Positions 46,093 through 55,523 of a stretch of 64,000 bases of DNA are shown here, piece after piece. The stretch covers positions 1 to 64,000 of the forward strand of contig JASLQF010000056.1 in NCBI GenBank assembly GCA_030744625.1. The letters are read 5' to 3'. Position numbers and translations under genes: made by a program. The DNA is from Rhodospirillales bacterium. GTDB taxonomy: Bacteria; Pseudomonadota; Alphaproteobacteria; Rhodospirillales; JASLQF01. The notes under the pieces are model-generated. The model saw nothing but the letters and a program-made list of their open reading frames with translations, was not told the origin of the DNA and did not search any database. Position 1 is the first letter of the stretch. The number at the start of each line of letters is the position of its first letter.

Positions 46093-47219
46093 CCGCCCCC
46101 GTCCCGCCAGCGGATGGCCGGCACCTCGGCCAGGTCCACCGGTCCCACGTAAAGGCGACGGTCCTGGATGGTCAGCGGCGCGTTCAGGGTCGCCGCGCCG
46201 CCGCCGGGCGGCCTTTTGGCGAGCACGCCGAGCACGACTTTCGCCATCAGTGCCTGGCGCGCGCCGACCAGCCCCGCTTTCCTCAACCCATCGACGGCTT
46301 CGAAGAAGCCGCCCAACTTGGCGGTCAGGGCGCCGATCGGCTGCAAGGCGGCGTCGAGCGCCAGCGTGCCCGTGAGGCGCCCGCTCAGTGGGCCGTAGGT
46401 GACGGCAAGCTGATGCACCTCGAGGGTGCCTCCCGAATCCCGCCAGGCGGCCAGGGAATCTGGCAACCGGCCCGGCGCGATTGCCCCCATGAGGCTGGCC
46501 TTGAGGGCGATGGTGCCGACGCGGTTGCCAAACGGCAGGGCAAGGCCGCGGGGAAGCCACAGGCGGCTGGCCTCAAGGCTCACTTGCGCCGTCGCCGTGA
46601 GGTGGTCGGCGGACGTTGAGGTAGTGCGCCAAGCCTCGGCGTGGGCCTCGGCGACGGCGATCTCAAGCTCCCCGCTCTCGCCCTTGAGGACCAGCCCGCT
46701 GATGTCCAGCCACACTTGGCGGCGCCCCCCGGCATCCGTCACGATCTCCGCTGTCAGTTCTTCCGCCGAGCCCCTGTAACGCACCGGCGCGCCGTGGCGG
46801 GTCCAGGCGATTCTGTGGGCGCCGGCCAGCATGACCCTGACGCGGCGGGGGTTCCACGGACGGGCTTCGCCGATGGCGCGCGCCCCGTCCCAATGCCACG
46901 GCGCGCCAGCCTTGGGGGCGCCCAGGCCGGGCTTCTCCAGCGTCACCCTGAGCATGAAGGGGAAGCCGCTCATCTCGAGGCGGGCATAGCGCACCTCGAG
47001 GCCTTCGCCGCGCCGCGCCTCGGCCCACCCGCCGATGGCGTCGCGGTAGGAGGCGGCCATATAGAACCAGATCACCACGTAGACGATGGCGACGCAGGCC
47101 ACCGTCACGAGGGCGGCCAGGACCATCTTGACGGCGGTCGGGGTGCCGGGCAATGGGCGCGGCGCCACGGCCGCGCCCTCGGGGATTTCGCTCGTGCCGG
47201 GGTCGGGTGGTGAAGACAT
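46089..47219 (-). CDS. DUF2125 domain membrane-anchored protein
   Basis: A 376-residue protein with a single N-terminal membrane helix (MVLAALVTVACVAIVYVVIWFYMAA, about residues 32-56) and a long periplasmic part typical of DUF2125, an AsmA-like beta-rich repeat family. The conserved start of the domain is YARLEMSGFPFMLRVTLEKPG. A role in envelope lipid traffic is possible by fold analogy only. Its TGA overlaps the start of the YqgE-like gene. It diverges from the acyl-CoA ligase gene at 47415. Confidence 0.82.
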   Translation of the reverse strand: MSSPPDPGTSEIPEGAAVAPRPLPGTPTAVKMVLAALVTVACVAIVYVVIWFYMAASYRDAIGGWAEARRGEGLEVRYARLEMSGFPFMLRVTLEKPGLGAPKAGAPWHWDGARAIGEARPWNPRRVRVMLAGAHRIAWTRHGAPVRYRGSAEELTAEIVTDAGGRRQVWLDISGLVLKGESGELEIAVAEAHAEAWRTTSTSADHLTATAQVSLEASRLWLPRGLALPFGNRVGTIALKASLMGAIAPGRLPDSLAAWRDSGGTLEVHQLAVTYGPLSGRLTGTLALDAALQPIGALTAKLGGFFEAVDGLRKAGLVGARQALMAKVVLGVLAKRPPGGGAATLNAPLTIQDRRLYVGPVDLAEVPAIRWRDGGG

Positions 47220-47414
47220 GATGGAACTTACGGCGGTGTCGCCGCCCCTGTCGCCGCCCCTGTCGCGGGCCTTGCCTTTATAGTCCGTTGCACGCCCCGG
47301 ATCGAGAGGCTAGCCTTGCCGCGGATTTCGCGGGCTCGCCCATGGCCTTTGCCGGCGGCGCCCCACGAGACGGCAATCGGGACGACAAACGGGGCGGCAA
47401 AAGAGGATCATCGC

Positions 47415-48983
47415 ATGCTGGTCAGTGACATTCCGCGCAGCCACGCGACGCGGACTCCGGACAAGGCGGCCGTCGTCTGGGAGGACCGCCGCATCACCTA
47501 CGCCGAACTGCAATCGCGGACCTGGCGCCTGGCCAACGCGCTTCAGGGGCTGGGAGTGCGTGAGGGGGATCGGGTCGGCCTGCTGTGCTCGAACCGGCTC
47601 GAACACGTGGAGTGCGTGTTCGCCATCATGTCCCTGGGCGCCGTGTGGGTGCCTCTCAACGACCGGCTGACGGCGGACGAACTCGCCTTCATCGTCGACG
47701 ACGCCGAATGCACGACCATGATCTACAGCGACAATCTGGCCGGCGTCGCCGAGGAGATGCATGACGCGCTCGGCGGCGTCGAGCGCTGGATCGCCATCGG
47801 CACAGGGAGCGGCACAGGGAGCGGCGTCGGGCTCGGCTATGACGACGTCCTGGCCAAGGGCGCGGCGAAGCCTCCGGCCGCCGCCGTCTCGCCGGACGAC
47901 ATGTGCGCCATCATGTACACTAGCGGCACCACGGGCCGCCCCAAGGGGGCCATGCACACCCATCGCCGCATGATGCAGGGGATCATGCTGCTGGCCTTCG
48001 ATTCCGGTGCCCGTGGCGACGAGGTCAGCCTGCAGGTCATGCCCCAGTTCCACGCCGGCGGGCACGAGCTCGGCATGACCCAGTTCCTGGTCGGCTCGAC
48101 CACGGTGGTGCAGAGCAGGTTCGACCCGGACCATTTTCACCGGCTGGTCGCCGACGAGCGCGTCAACTTCACCGCCCTGGTGCCGTCGATGATGATCTTT
48201 CTGTTGGAATCGCCGGCCGCCGGGAAGACCGACGTCTCGCCCCTGAAGCGTTTGAGCTACGGCGCCTCGCCGATTCCCGAAGACCGCCTGGCCCGCGCCA
48301 TGGAGGTGTACGACGCGGATTTTCAGCAGACCTATGGCCAGACCGAGTCCGGGGTCATGGTGACGTTGCTGTCGGCGGAGGCGCACCGCAAGGGGCTCAC
48401 GGCGGGGCACGGCCATCTCCTCAAGTCCTGCGGCCAGCCGCTGATGGGCTGCCGGATCAAGCTCGCCGGCGACGACGGCAACGAGGTGGCGGTAGGCGAG
48501 ATCGGCGAGATCTGCGCGCGCAAGGAGAGCGTGATGAGCGGCTACTGGAAACGTCCGGAGGCCACGGAAAAGACGCTGCGCGACGGTTGGCTGCACACCG
48601 GCGACATGGGCCGGCGCGACGCGGAGGGTTACCACTACGTGGTCGACCGCAAGGTGGACAAGGTGATCTCGGGTGGCGAGAACATCTACCCGGTGGAAGT
48701 CGAGAACGTCATTTCCGGCCATCCGGGCGTGCTCGAGGTGGCGGTCATCGGCGTGCCCGACGGGCGCTGGGTGGAGGCCGTGAAGGCGGTGGTGGCGCCC
48801 AGGCCCGGCGCCTCCCTGACGGAGGCCGAGGTCATCGGGTTCTGCCGCAACAAGCTCGGCGGCTTCAAGATCCCCAAGTCCGTCGATTTCATCGAGGCGC
48901 TGCCGCGCACGCCGTCGGGCAAGGTGCGCAAGGCCGAGCTGCGCGCCCCCTATTGGGAGGGGCACGAGAGGAAGATCGGTTGA
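47415..48983 (+). CDS. Long-chain-fatty-acid/organic-acid CoA ligase
   Basis: A 522-residue AMP-binding enzyme with TYAELQSRTWRLANAL, the P-loop IMYTSGTTGRPKGAMHTH, QTYGQTESGVM, VVDRKVDKVISGGENIYP and the lysine motif RTPSGKVRKAELR. It forms an acyl-CoA through an acyl-adenylate. A 12-bp direct duplication (47799-47822) encodes the loop GTGSGTGS. ATG 47415 has AGAGGA at 9 nt; the open frame upstream lacks family sequence. The stop overlaps the TTG start of the ChaC-like gene. Confidence 0.92.
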   Translation: MLVSDIPRSHATRTPDKAAVVWEDRRITYAELQSRTWRLANALQGLGVREGDRVGLLCSNRLEHVECVFAIMSLGAVWVPLNDRLTADELAFIVDDAECTTMIYSDNLAGVAEEMHDALGGVERWIAIGTGSGTGSGVGLGYDDVLAKGAAKPPAAAVSPDDMCAIMYTSGTTGRPKGAMHTHRRMMQGIMLLAFDSGARGDEVSLQVMPQFHAGGHELGMTQFLVGSTTVVQSRFDPDHFHRLVADERVNFTALVPSMMIFLLESPAAGKTDVSPLKRLSYGASPIPEDRLARAMEVYDADFQQTYGQTESGVMVTLLSAEAHRKGLTAGHGHLLKSCGQPLMGCRIKLAGDDGNEVAVGEIGEICARKESVMSGYWKRPEATEKTLRDGWLHTGDMGRRDAEGYHYVVDRKVDKVISGGENIYPVEVENVISGHPGVLEVAVIGVPDGRWVEAVKAVVAPRPGASLTEAEVIGFCRNKLGGFKIPKSVDFIEALPRTPSGKVRKAELRAPYWEGHERKIG

Positions 48984-49519
48984 CGGGCGAGGCGGGAGAT
49001 TTCTGGGTCTTCGGTTACGGCTCGCTCATGTGGCGGCCTGACTTCAACCATGTCGAGGCCAGGACGGCGCGCGCCCACGGCTATCACCGGGCGCTGTGCA
49101 TCTATTCCATCCGCTTCCGGGGATCGCCCGGGCGCCCCGGCCTGGTCTTCGGGCTCGACCGCGGCGGCTCGTGCCGGGGGTGCGCCTACCGGGTGGCCAC
49201 CGAGAACGTGGACGAGGTCATCGCCTATCTCGACGACCGCGAGATGCTCAACAAGGTCTACGTGCCGAAATACCTGAAGGTGCGCCTCGACGACGGGCGC
49301 CGTGTCTCCGCCTACGGCTTCGTGGCGCGGCGCGATCACCGCCAGTACGCAGGCAAGCTGCCCGTGGCGCGCGCCGCCGAACTCATCCGCCAGGGCAGGG
49401 GGCCGCACGGCTCGGGCCTCGAATACGTGGCCAACACGGTGCGCCACCTCGACGACATCGGCATCCACGACGATTTCCTGCACCGGGTGCTGGCGGCGGC
49501 GCGGGCGGGGCGGGGATGA
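48980..49519 (+). CDS. ChaC-like gamma-glutamylcyclotransferase
   Basis: A 179-residue protein with the ChaC signature FGYGSLMWRPDF, the basic loop RALCIYSIRFRG and the catalytic glutamate context YLDDREMLNKVY. ChaC enzymes cleave glutathione to 5-oxoproline and Cys-Gly. The start is read as TTG 48980, overlapping the ligase stop (TTGA), with GAGAGGA 7 nt upstream; no ATG occurs before the conserved motif. Convergent with nrdJ, 13 bp apart. Confidence 0.88.
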   Translation: MTGEAGDFWVFGYGSLMWRPDFNHVEARTARAHGYHRALCIYSIRFRGSPGRPGLVFGLDRGGSCRGCAYRVATENVDEVIAYLDDREMLNKVYVPKYLKVRLDDGRRVSAYGFVARRDHRQYAGKLPVARAAELIRQGRGPHGSGLEYVANTVRHLDDIGIHDDFLHRVLAAARAGRG

Positions 49520-49532
49520 GGGCGGCCCGCCC

Positions 49533-51926
49533 TCACGCGCACTTGGAGTAGTCGCAGCTCACGCAGGTGTCGCAGCCTTCCTGGTGGATGATGCTGGCCT
49601 GGCCGCACTTGGGGCACTGGCGGAAGCGCCGGTCGGCCTCGGGCGGGGCGCCGGCGTCGTCGTCCTGGCCGATGGCCACGACCTTGGCCTCGACTTGGTC
49701 CTCTGCGAGCCGGCCGGGAGCCGACAGGAAGCCGATGGCGATCATGTGGCGCTCGATGACGCCGCCGATGGCGGCCAGGAGCGAGGGCACGTAGCGCCCC
49801 GCCACCCACTGGCCGCCGCGCGGATCGAACACCGCCTTGAGCTCCTCGACCACGAAGGAGACGTCGCCGCCGCGCCGGAACACCGCCGAGATCATGCGCG
49901 TCAGCGCCACCGTCCAGGCGTAGTGCTCCATGTTCTTGGAGTTGATGAACACCTCGAAGGGGCGCCGCCGCCCATCCTGGACCACGTCGTTGATGGTGAT
50001 GTAGATGGCGTGGTCGGATTCCGGCCACAGCACCTTGTAGGTGGAGCCCGGCAGCGCCTCGGGGCGGTCCAGGGGTTGGGTCATATAGACGATGGCGCCT
50101 GAATCGCCGGCGTCCTTGGGCCGCGCCGCCCTGGCGCCCGGCGCCTCGAGGGGCAGCTCGGCCTGCCCGCCTTGCGCATCTGTGGCACCTGTGGCACCTG
50201 TGGCACCTGTAGCACCTGCGGCACCCGCCCCCGGCTTGGCCTCGAGCACGGCCCCGGTGACCACGTTGGGCCGGTAGGTGGTGCAGCCCTTGCAGCCGAG
50301 CTCGTAGGCTTCCGCGTAGATGCCCTCGAAGTCGGCAAACGAGATGCCCTCGGGGCAGTTGATGGTTTTGGAGATCGAGCTGTCGACGTACTTCTGGACG
50401 GCGGCCTGCATGACCAGGTGGTCGGCCGGGCTCAGGCCCTGGGCGTCGACGAAGCTATCGGGCAGGGGCGCGTCGGCGCCGCGCAGGCGCCGGAACAGAC
50501 GGTAGGCATAGTCGGTCACCTGCTCCTCGCGGCGCTCGCCGTCGGGCATCAGTACGTGGCGGGTGTATTGGAAGCTGAAGACGGGCTCGAGCCCCGACGA
50601 GACGTTGTCGGCGAACAGCGAAATGGTCCCGGTCGGCGCCACCGAGGTAAGCAGGCCGTTGCGGATGCCGTGCTCGGCGATGGCGGCGCGCACGTCGGCA
50701 TCGAGGCCCCGCACGGTCTCGCCGGCCATGTACTTGTCGGCGTCGTAGAGGGGGAAGGTTCCCTTCTCCGCCGCCAGCCGCGCCGAGGCCAGATAGGCGG
50801 CGCGCTGGATCTCCTTCAACCAGGTCTCGGTGAGGGCAACCGCCTCGCGGCTGCCGTAGCGGGTGCCGCACATGATCAGGGCGTCGGCCAGCCCGGTGAC
50901 GCCGAGGCCCATGCGGCGCTTCGCTCTCGCCTCGTCGGCCTGCTGGGCGAGCGGGAAGCGGGAGACGTCGATGGCGTTGTCGAGCATGCGCACCGCCGTC
51001 GCCGTCAGGGCTCCGAGAGCGCCGGTATCGAGCGCCGCCCCGGGCGAGAACGGCGCCTCGACCAGCCGCGCCAGGTTGAGCGAGCCGAGGAGACAGGCGC
51101 CATAAGCGGGCAACGGCTGTTCGCCGCACGGATTGGTGGCGTGGATGTCTTCGCAGTAATAGAGGTTGTTGAGCTGGTTGACGCGGTCGATGAACACCAC
51201 GCCGGGCTCGGCGTAGGCGTAGGTGGCGCGCATGATCTTGTCCCACAGATCGCGCGCCGCCATGCTCTTGAAGACCGTGCCCTCGAAGACGAGCTGCCAG
51301 GCGGCGTCTTCCTTCACCGCCAGCATGAAAGCGTCGGTGACCAGCACCGAAAGGTTGAACATGCGAAGGCGCCCGGGCTGCCGCTTGGCCTCGATGAAGG
51401 CCTCGATGTCCGGGTGGTCGCAGCGCATCACCGCCATCATGGCGCCGCGCCGCGAGCCGGCGCTCATGATGGTGCGGCACATGGAGTCCCAGACATCCAT
51501 GAAGGATAGCGGCCCCGAGGCATCGGCGCCGACGCCTTTGACCAGGGCGCCCTTGGGGCGCAGCGTCGAGAAGTCGTAGCCGATGCCGCCGCCCTGCTGC
51601 AGGGTGAGGGACGCCTCCTTGAGATTGTCGAAGATGCCCGCCATGTCGTCGGGCACGTCGCCCATCACGAAGCAGTTGAACAGGGTCACGTTGCGCTCGC
51701 TGCCGGCCCCCGAGACGATGCGCCCCGCCGGCAGGAAGCGGAAATCCTCCAGGGCCTCGAAGAAGCGCTCTTCCCAGGCCTTTGCGTCGTCCTCGGGCGC
51801 CGCCAGCGCCCGCGCCACCCGCCGCCAGGTATCGGCAAGAACTTTGTCCACAGGTCGGCCGTCCGCCTCCTTGAGGCGGTACTTCATGTCCCATATCTGC
51901 TGCGATATGGCCGATATCTGAGTCAT
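49533..51926 (-). CDS. nrdJ: Adenosylcobalamin-dependent (class II) ribonucleoside-diphosphate reductase
   Basis: A 797-residue class II RNR making deoxyribonucleotides with B12. Features are FLPAGRIVSGAG, the TLQQGGGIGYDFS loop, the active-site NPCGEQPLP, APTGTISLFADNVSSGLEP and a C-terminal zinc-ribbon tail with CPKCG and CDTCVSCDYSKCA that shuttles reducing equivalents. A low-complexity linker of GAT repeats is encoded by five 9-bp units. ATG 51926 (MTQISAISQQIWDMKYR) is the usual start. No class I or III RNR gene is in the window. The upstream region is long and AT-rich. Confidence 0.95.
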   Translation of the reverse strand: MTQISAISQQIWDMKYRLKEADGRPVDKVLADTWRRVARALAAPEDDAKAWEERFFEALEDFRFLPAGRIVSGAGSERNVTLFNCFVMGDVPDDMAGIFDNLKEASLTLQQGGGIGYDFSTLRPKGALVKGVGADASGPLSFMDVWDSMCRTIMSAGSRRGAMMAVMRCDHPDIEAFIEAKRQPGRLRMFNLSVLVTDAFMLAVKEDAAWQLVFEGTVFKSMAARDLWDKIMRATYAYAEPGVVFIDRVNQLNNLYYCEDIHATNPCGEQPLPAYGACLLGSLNLARLVEAPFSPGAALDTGALGALTATAVRMLDNAIDVSRFPLAQQADEARAKRRMGLGVTGLADALIMCGTRYGSREAVALTETWLKEIQRAAYLASARLAAEKGTFPLYDADKYMAGETVRGLDADVRAAIAEHGIRNGLLTSVAPTGTISLFADNVSSGLEPVFSFQYTRHVLMPDGERREEQVTDYAYRLFRRLRGADAPLPDSFVDAQGLSPADHLVMQAAVQKYVDSSISKTINCPEGISFADFEGIYAEAYELGCKGCTTYRPNVVTGAVLEAKPGAGAAGATGATGATGATDAQGGQAELPLEAPGARAARPKDAGDSGAIVYMTQPLDRPEALPGSTYKVLWPESDHAIYITINDVVQDGRRRPFEVFINSKNMEHYAWTVALTRMISAVFRRGGDVSFVVEELKAVFDPRGGQWVAGRYVPSLLAAIGGVIERHMIAIGFLSAPGRLAEDQVEAKVVAIGQDDDAGAPPEADRRFRQCPKCGQASIIHQEGCDTCVSCDYSKCA
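50181..50225 (-). repeat. 9-bp tandem repeat inside nrdJ
   Basis: Five tandem 9-bp units, three of them exactly TGTGGCACC, then TGTAGCACC and TGCGGCACC, encode Gly-Ala-Thr triplets (Gly-Ala-Ala at one end) in the linker between the barrel and the C-terminal domain. The unit length is a multiple of three, so copy-number change would alter linker length without breaking the frame. Confidence 0.9.
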
Positions 51927-52248
51927 CAAGGTCCCCGCGGCAATCCGGCGACCAACCGGGGGACCCGTCCAGGGTGACCCCGAAGGCGCCGACGGTGGCC
52001 CGTAATCCAATGTTTCCAAGGATTTCCAGGAGTGATCTTAAGGTGTGGCAGGAGCTCAGTCAACAATATGTTCTTGTTATGTTTGCACCATCTTTTCCCC
52101 TCCTCAAAGCGGCGGCATCCCTTGAAAAATATAGGTTTTCAATGTTTGTTCCCGTAATTAACAAGTCCGGCGCCGCCTTTTGCCCACAAATTTGTCCACA
52201 AGGCGGTGAAAGGCATTGCGGCAAGGCGCCGCGATGTGGCCATCGCGC
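51927..52248. promoter_or_regulatory. Intergenic control region upstream of nrdJ
   Basis: This 322-bp, partly AT-rich gap separates plsC from nrdJ, both leftward. It holds an inverted repeat, TTGAAAA at 52122-52128 with TTTTCAA at 52136-52142; a palindrome, ACAAATTTGT at 52186-52195; and DnaA-box-like sequences, TTTGCCCACA at 52179 and TTTGTCCACA at 52191. AACAATATGTT near 52064 resembles half of an NrdR box. No B12-riboswitch signature was found. Confidence 0.5.
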
Positions 52249-53004
52249 CTACGGCTCCAGAGCACCGGCGACGCGCCGCGGATACTTCGCGGCGGCCTCG
52301 CGCGTCAACCTTTCGCTCGCTGTCTCGATGCGTGCCTCGAGTTCGGCCATGAAGGAGCGCCGGTCGAGGCCTTCCGGCATGGGCGGCAGAAACTCTATGG
52401 TGATGACGCCGGGATACTTGAGAAAACTGCGCCGGCCCCAGAAATAGCCGGAATTCAGAGCCACCGGCACGACGGGTGCCGACGTCCGCGCGTACAGGGC
52501 GGCGACGCCGGGATGGTAAGGGCGACGCTCTCCGGGCGCGATGCGCGTGCCTTGCGGGAAGATGATGATGCCGCGGCCCCAGGCCAGCGCTTGCCCGGCC
52601 TTTCGCACCATGCGTTTGAGCTCCGACGCGCCGCCGGCGCGGTCGATGTCGATCATCGCCGCCTTCCTGAGGGTCCAGCCGTAGAAGGGAATGAGGAGCA
52701 GCTCCTTCTTGAGGACATAGGCCGGATCCTCCGTCACCACGTGGAAAATACCGACATCCCACGCCGACTGGTGCTTCGACGCGAAGACGGCGCCGCCGGC
52801 GGGAATGTGCTCTTCACCGCGCACCTCGTAATCGAGCCCGGCGACTACCCGCGACAGCCATAACACGGCACGCACCCACAGGCGGAAGCTCCACTGGGTA
52901 GCGCGCCGGGGCAGGGGCAGCGCGAGCGCCGTGGCCAGCCCGAACAGCATACACACGCCGAAGAAACAGGCGTTGAAGAACGACGAGCGGAGCGCGGTGA
53001 TCAC
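52249..53004 (-). CDS. plsC: 1-acyl-sn-glycerol-3-phosphate acyltransferase
   Basis: A 251-residue membrane-bound acyltransferase. Block I is SKHQSAWD (HX4D), block II has GWTLRKAAMIDIDR, block III IIIFPQGTRIAPGE and block IV VPVALNSG. It adds the second acyl chain to form phosphatidic acid. GTG 53004 gives a typical N-terminus (ITALRSSFFNACFFG) and begins 5 bp after the YdcF stop; an in-frame TTG at 53040 is an alternative. It is the last gene of a likely ftsE-ftsX-ydcF-plsC leftward run, an order seen in other alphaproteobacteria. Confidence 0.92.
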   Translation of the reverse strand: MITALRSSFFNACFFGVCMLFGLATALALPLPRRATQWSFRLWVRAVLWLSRVVAGLDYEVRGEEHIPAGGAVFASKHQSAWDVGIFHVVTEDPAYVLKKELLLIPFYGWTLRKAAMIDIDRAGGASELKRMVRKAGQALAWGRGIIIFPQGTRIAPGERRPYHPGVAALYARTSAPVVPVALNSGYFWGRRSFLKYPGVITIEFLPPMPEGLDRRSFMAELEARIETASERLTREAAAKYPRRVAGALEP

Positions 53005-53008
53005 GGCG

Positions 53009-53647
53009 TCAGGAAGCCGAATCCGCGGCCCTCCGGCCAACGGCCAGATGGCGCAGCCAGGCGAGTATGTATTTGCCGTACTCGCTGACGATGAGGTAGG
53101 CGGTACCGGGCCACGCCCACCACCGGTCTCTCTTGACGTGCGCGGGGAACACCGGATGGGCGATCAACTTCTTGGCCGGCATGACAAAGCCGAACTCGAG
53201 AAGGCTGCGCGGCATGTGGTAGTTGGCGGTGACGATGCGCAGGCTCCGGTACCCCTGCTTGCGCATCCAGGCGGCGGTTTCCGCCGCGTTGCCCGCCGTG
53301 TTGTCGGCGCTGTAGCCGATTTCGACGCAGCACCTTAGTTCCTCCGGTGTTCTCCGGGCGAGTTCGAGAAGCTTGGCGACATCGACGCCGCGATAGACGC
53401 CGGAGACGAACAGCTTCCCCGCCCGGTCCCCGGAAAGCAGCTCGAGCCCGGTGCCGAGCCGTCCGCTGCCCCCCGTCAAGACGACGATGGCATCCGTGCG
53501 GGCGGCCGGATCGCTCACCGCCTCGGGTATGGAGGCGGCGAACCAGAACAGGCCGCCGCCCCACGCCGCGCCGAGCATGACAATGACCCCCACCAGCCGC
53601 GTGATCATGCGCCTCTCGTGACGGCGCCTGTAGTCCGCTTTGTTCAT
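53009..53647 (-). CDS. YdcF/SanA-like (DUF218) membrane protein
   Basis: A 212-residue DUF218 protein with one N-terminal membrane helix (LVGVIVMLGAAWGGGLFWFAAS) and a Rossmann-like domain: DAIVVLTGGSGRLGTG, GKLFVSGVYRG, SADNTAGNAAETAAWM and IVTANYHMPRSLLEF. Family members act in envelope integrity or as putative nucleotide-binding enzymes. It lies between ftsX and plsC in the same direction, 66 bp from ftsX. Confidence 0.88.
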   Translation of the reverse strand: MNKADYRRRHERRMITRLVGVIVMLGAAWGGGLFWFAASIPEAVSDPAARTDAIVVLTGGSGRLGTGLELLSGDRAGKLFVSGVYRGVDVAKLLELARRTPEELRCCVEIGYSADNTAGNAAETAAWMRKQGYRSLRIVTANYHMPRSLLEFGFVMPAKKLIAHPVFPAHVKRDRWWAWPGTAYLIVSEYGKYILAWLRHLAVGRRAADSAS

Positions 53648-53713
53648 CTCTGCCCGCGGTTCTCCCGATTGCCCGACGGCGCCTTGGCCGATGGCGCGTT
53701 TGGCATGCCTCGG

Positions 53714-54595
53714 TCACAACATCCGAGCCAGGGTTCGCATCACCGTGTAGCGCGCCGTCAGCATGGCGATCAGCGCCGCCGCCAGGGGCAGGGCCGCCAG
53801 GGCCAGCCAATGTTCGGCGAATAACGTGAGCTGGGGTAGCAGCCCCGCTTCCAGGCGCGCCGACAGGAATCCTATGCCGAGGAGCGTGGGGACGGCAAGC
53901 GCCAGACCCGCCACCCCGCCGCGCAAGCCCAGCGCCATGGCGCGGGAGGCGAACTGCCGGGCGATGTAGGCATCCTGGGCACCGGTCAGGTGGAGAACCT
54001 CGATGGCCTCCTGATGGACGGCGAGGCCGGTGCGCGTCGTGAAGACCACGGTACCGACCGTCGACGCCCCGATGAGGACAAGGATGGCGCCGGCTAGAGC
54101 CTCCACGGCGCGGACCATGCGTACGAGGCGGGCCAGCCAGATGCTGTGATCGTCGATGGTGGCTCCGGGAACGGCCGCGGCGAGGCGCCGCGAGAGGGCC
54201 GCGACATCGAGCTTGGCATCGGATGTCAGGGACACGTCGATGAGCTGCGGCAGGGGCAGATCGGCCGTCGCCTCCATGCCCCCCAGCCACGGCTCGAGAA
54301 GCGCCATGAGACGTCCTTGGTCGAGGGGTTCGGCATAGGCGACGCCGGGCAAGTCCCTGAAAAGGGCGAGGGTCGCCCGCAAGCGCTCGTCGTCGTCGCG
54401 GGGACCGGCGCCCGGGGGGATCTGCACGGTCAGGGTACCGCTCACATCCCGGTCCCAGCGCGCGGCCAGGGTGTTGAGCACCAGCGTGCCGGCCAGGGCG
54501 AGGGCCGCCAGATACACCATGAAGGCGACGAGCCACGGGAGAAAGCGGCTGAGCCCGTCGCGGTCGAGGGGAATATCCGAACGGCGCGACAGCAT
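53714..54595 (-). CDS. ftsX: Cell-division ABC transporter permease FtsX
   Basis: A 293-residue protein with four predicted membrane helices, a periplasmic domain after the first (LTVQIPPGAGPRDDDERL) and a C-terminal FtsX block (STVGTVVFTTRTGLAVHQEAI, GLRGGVAGLAL). With FtsE it forms a complex that activates septal peptidoglycan hydrolases. The periplasmic region is shorter and sequence-divergent, as in other alphaproteobacteria. The ATG lies directly after the ftsE TGA. Confidence 0.92.
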   Translation of the reverse strand: MLSRRSDIPLDRDGLSRFLPWLVAFMVYLAALALAGTLVLNTLAARWDRDVSGTLTVQIPPGAGPRDDDERLRATLALFRDLPGVAYAEPLDQGRLMALLEPWLGGMEATADLPLPQLIDVSLTSDAKLDVAALSRRLAAAVPGATIDDHSIWLARLVRMVRAVEALAGAILVLIGASTVGTVVFTTRTGLAVHQEAIEVLHLTGAQDAYIARQFASRAMALGLRGGVAGLALAVPTLLGIGFLSARLEAGLLPQLTLFAEHWLALAALPLAAALIAMLTARYTVMRTLARML

Positions 54596-55381
<786 letters not shown>

Positions 55382-55462
55382 GAAAAACCGCTCCCGCCTG
55401 AAGGCGCACAATGGCACGGCAAAACCCCATTCGTCCAGGGCCCTCGGGCCCGCCGCCCCGGC

Positions 55463-55491
55463 TTGCCTTGGGTCCCCCAAATGCCTATAAG
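55463..55491 (+). promoter_or_regulatory. Promoter of the zinc-ribbon protein gene
   Basis: TTGCCT at 55463-55468 and TATAAG at 55486-55491 are separated by 17 bp, giving a start near 55498, about 26 nt before ATG 55524. Confidence 0.6.
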
Positions 55492-55523
55492 TGGTAGGGA
55501 ATTTCCCCCACGATCGCCGCCCG

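Noticed and set aside
51927-52248. Cobalamin riboswitch before nrdJ
   Set aside because: No GCCACTG-type B12 box or surrounding architecture is visible on the minus strand.
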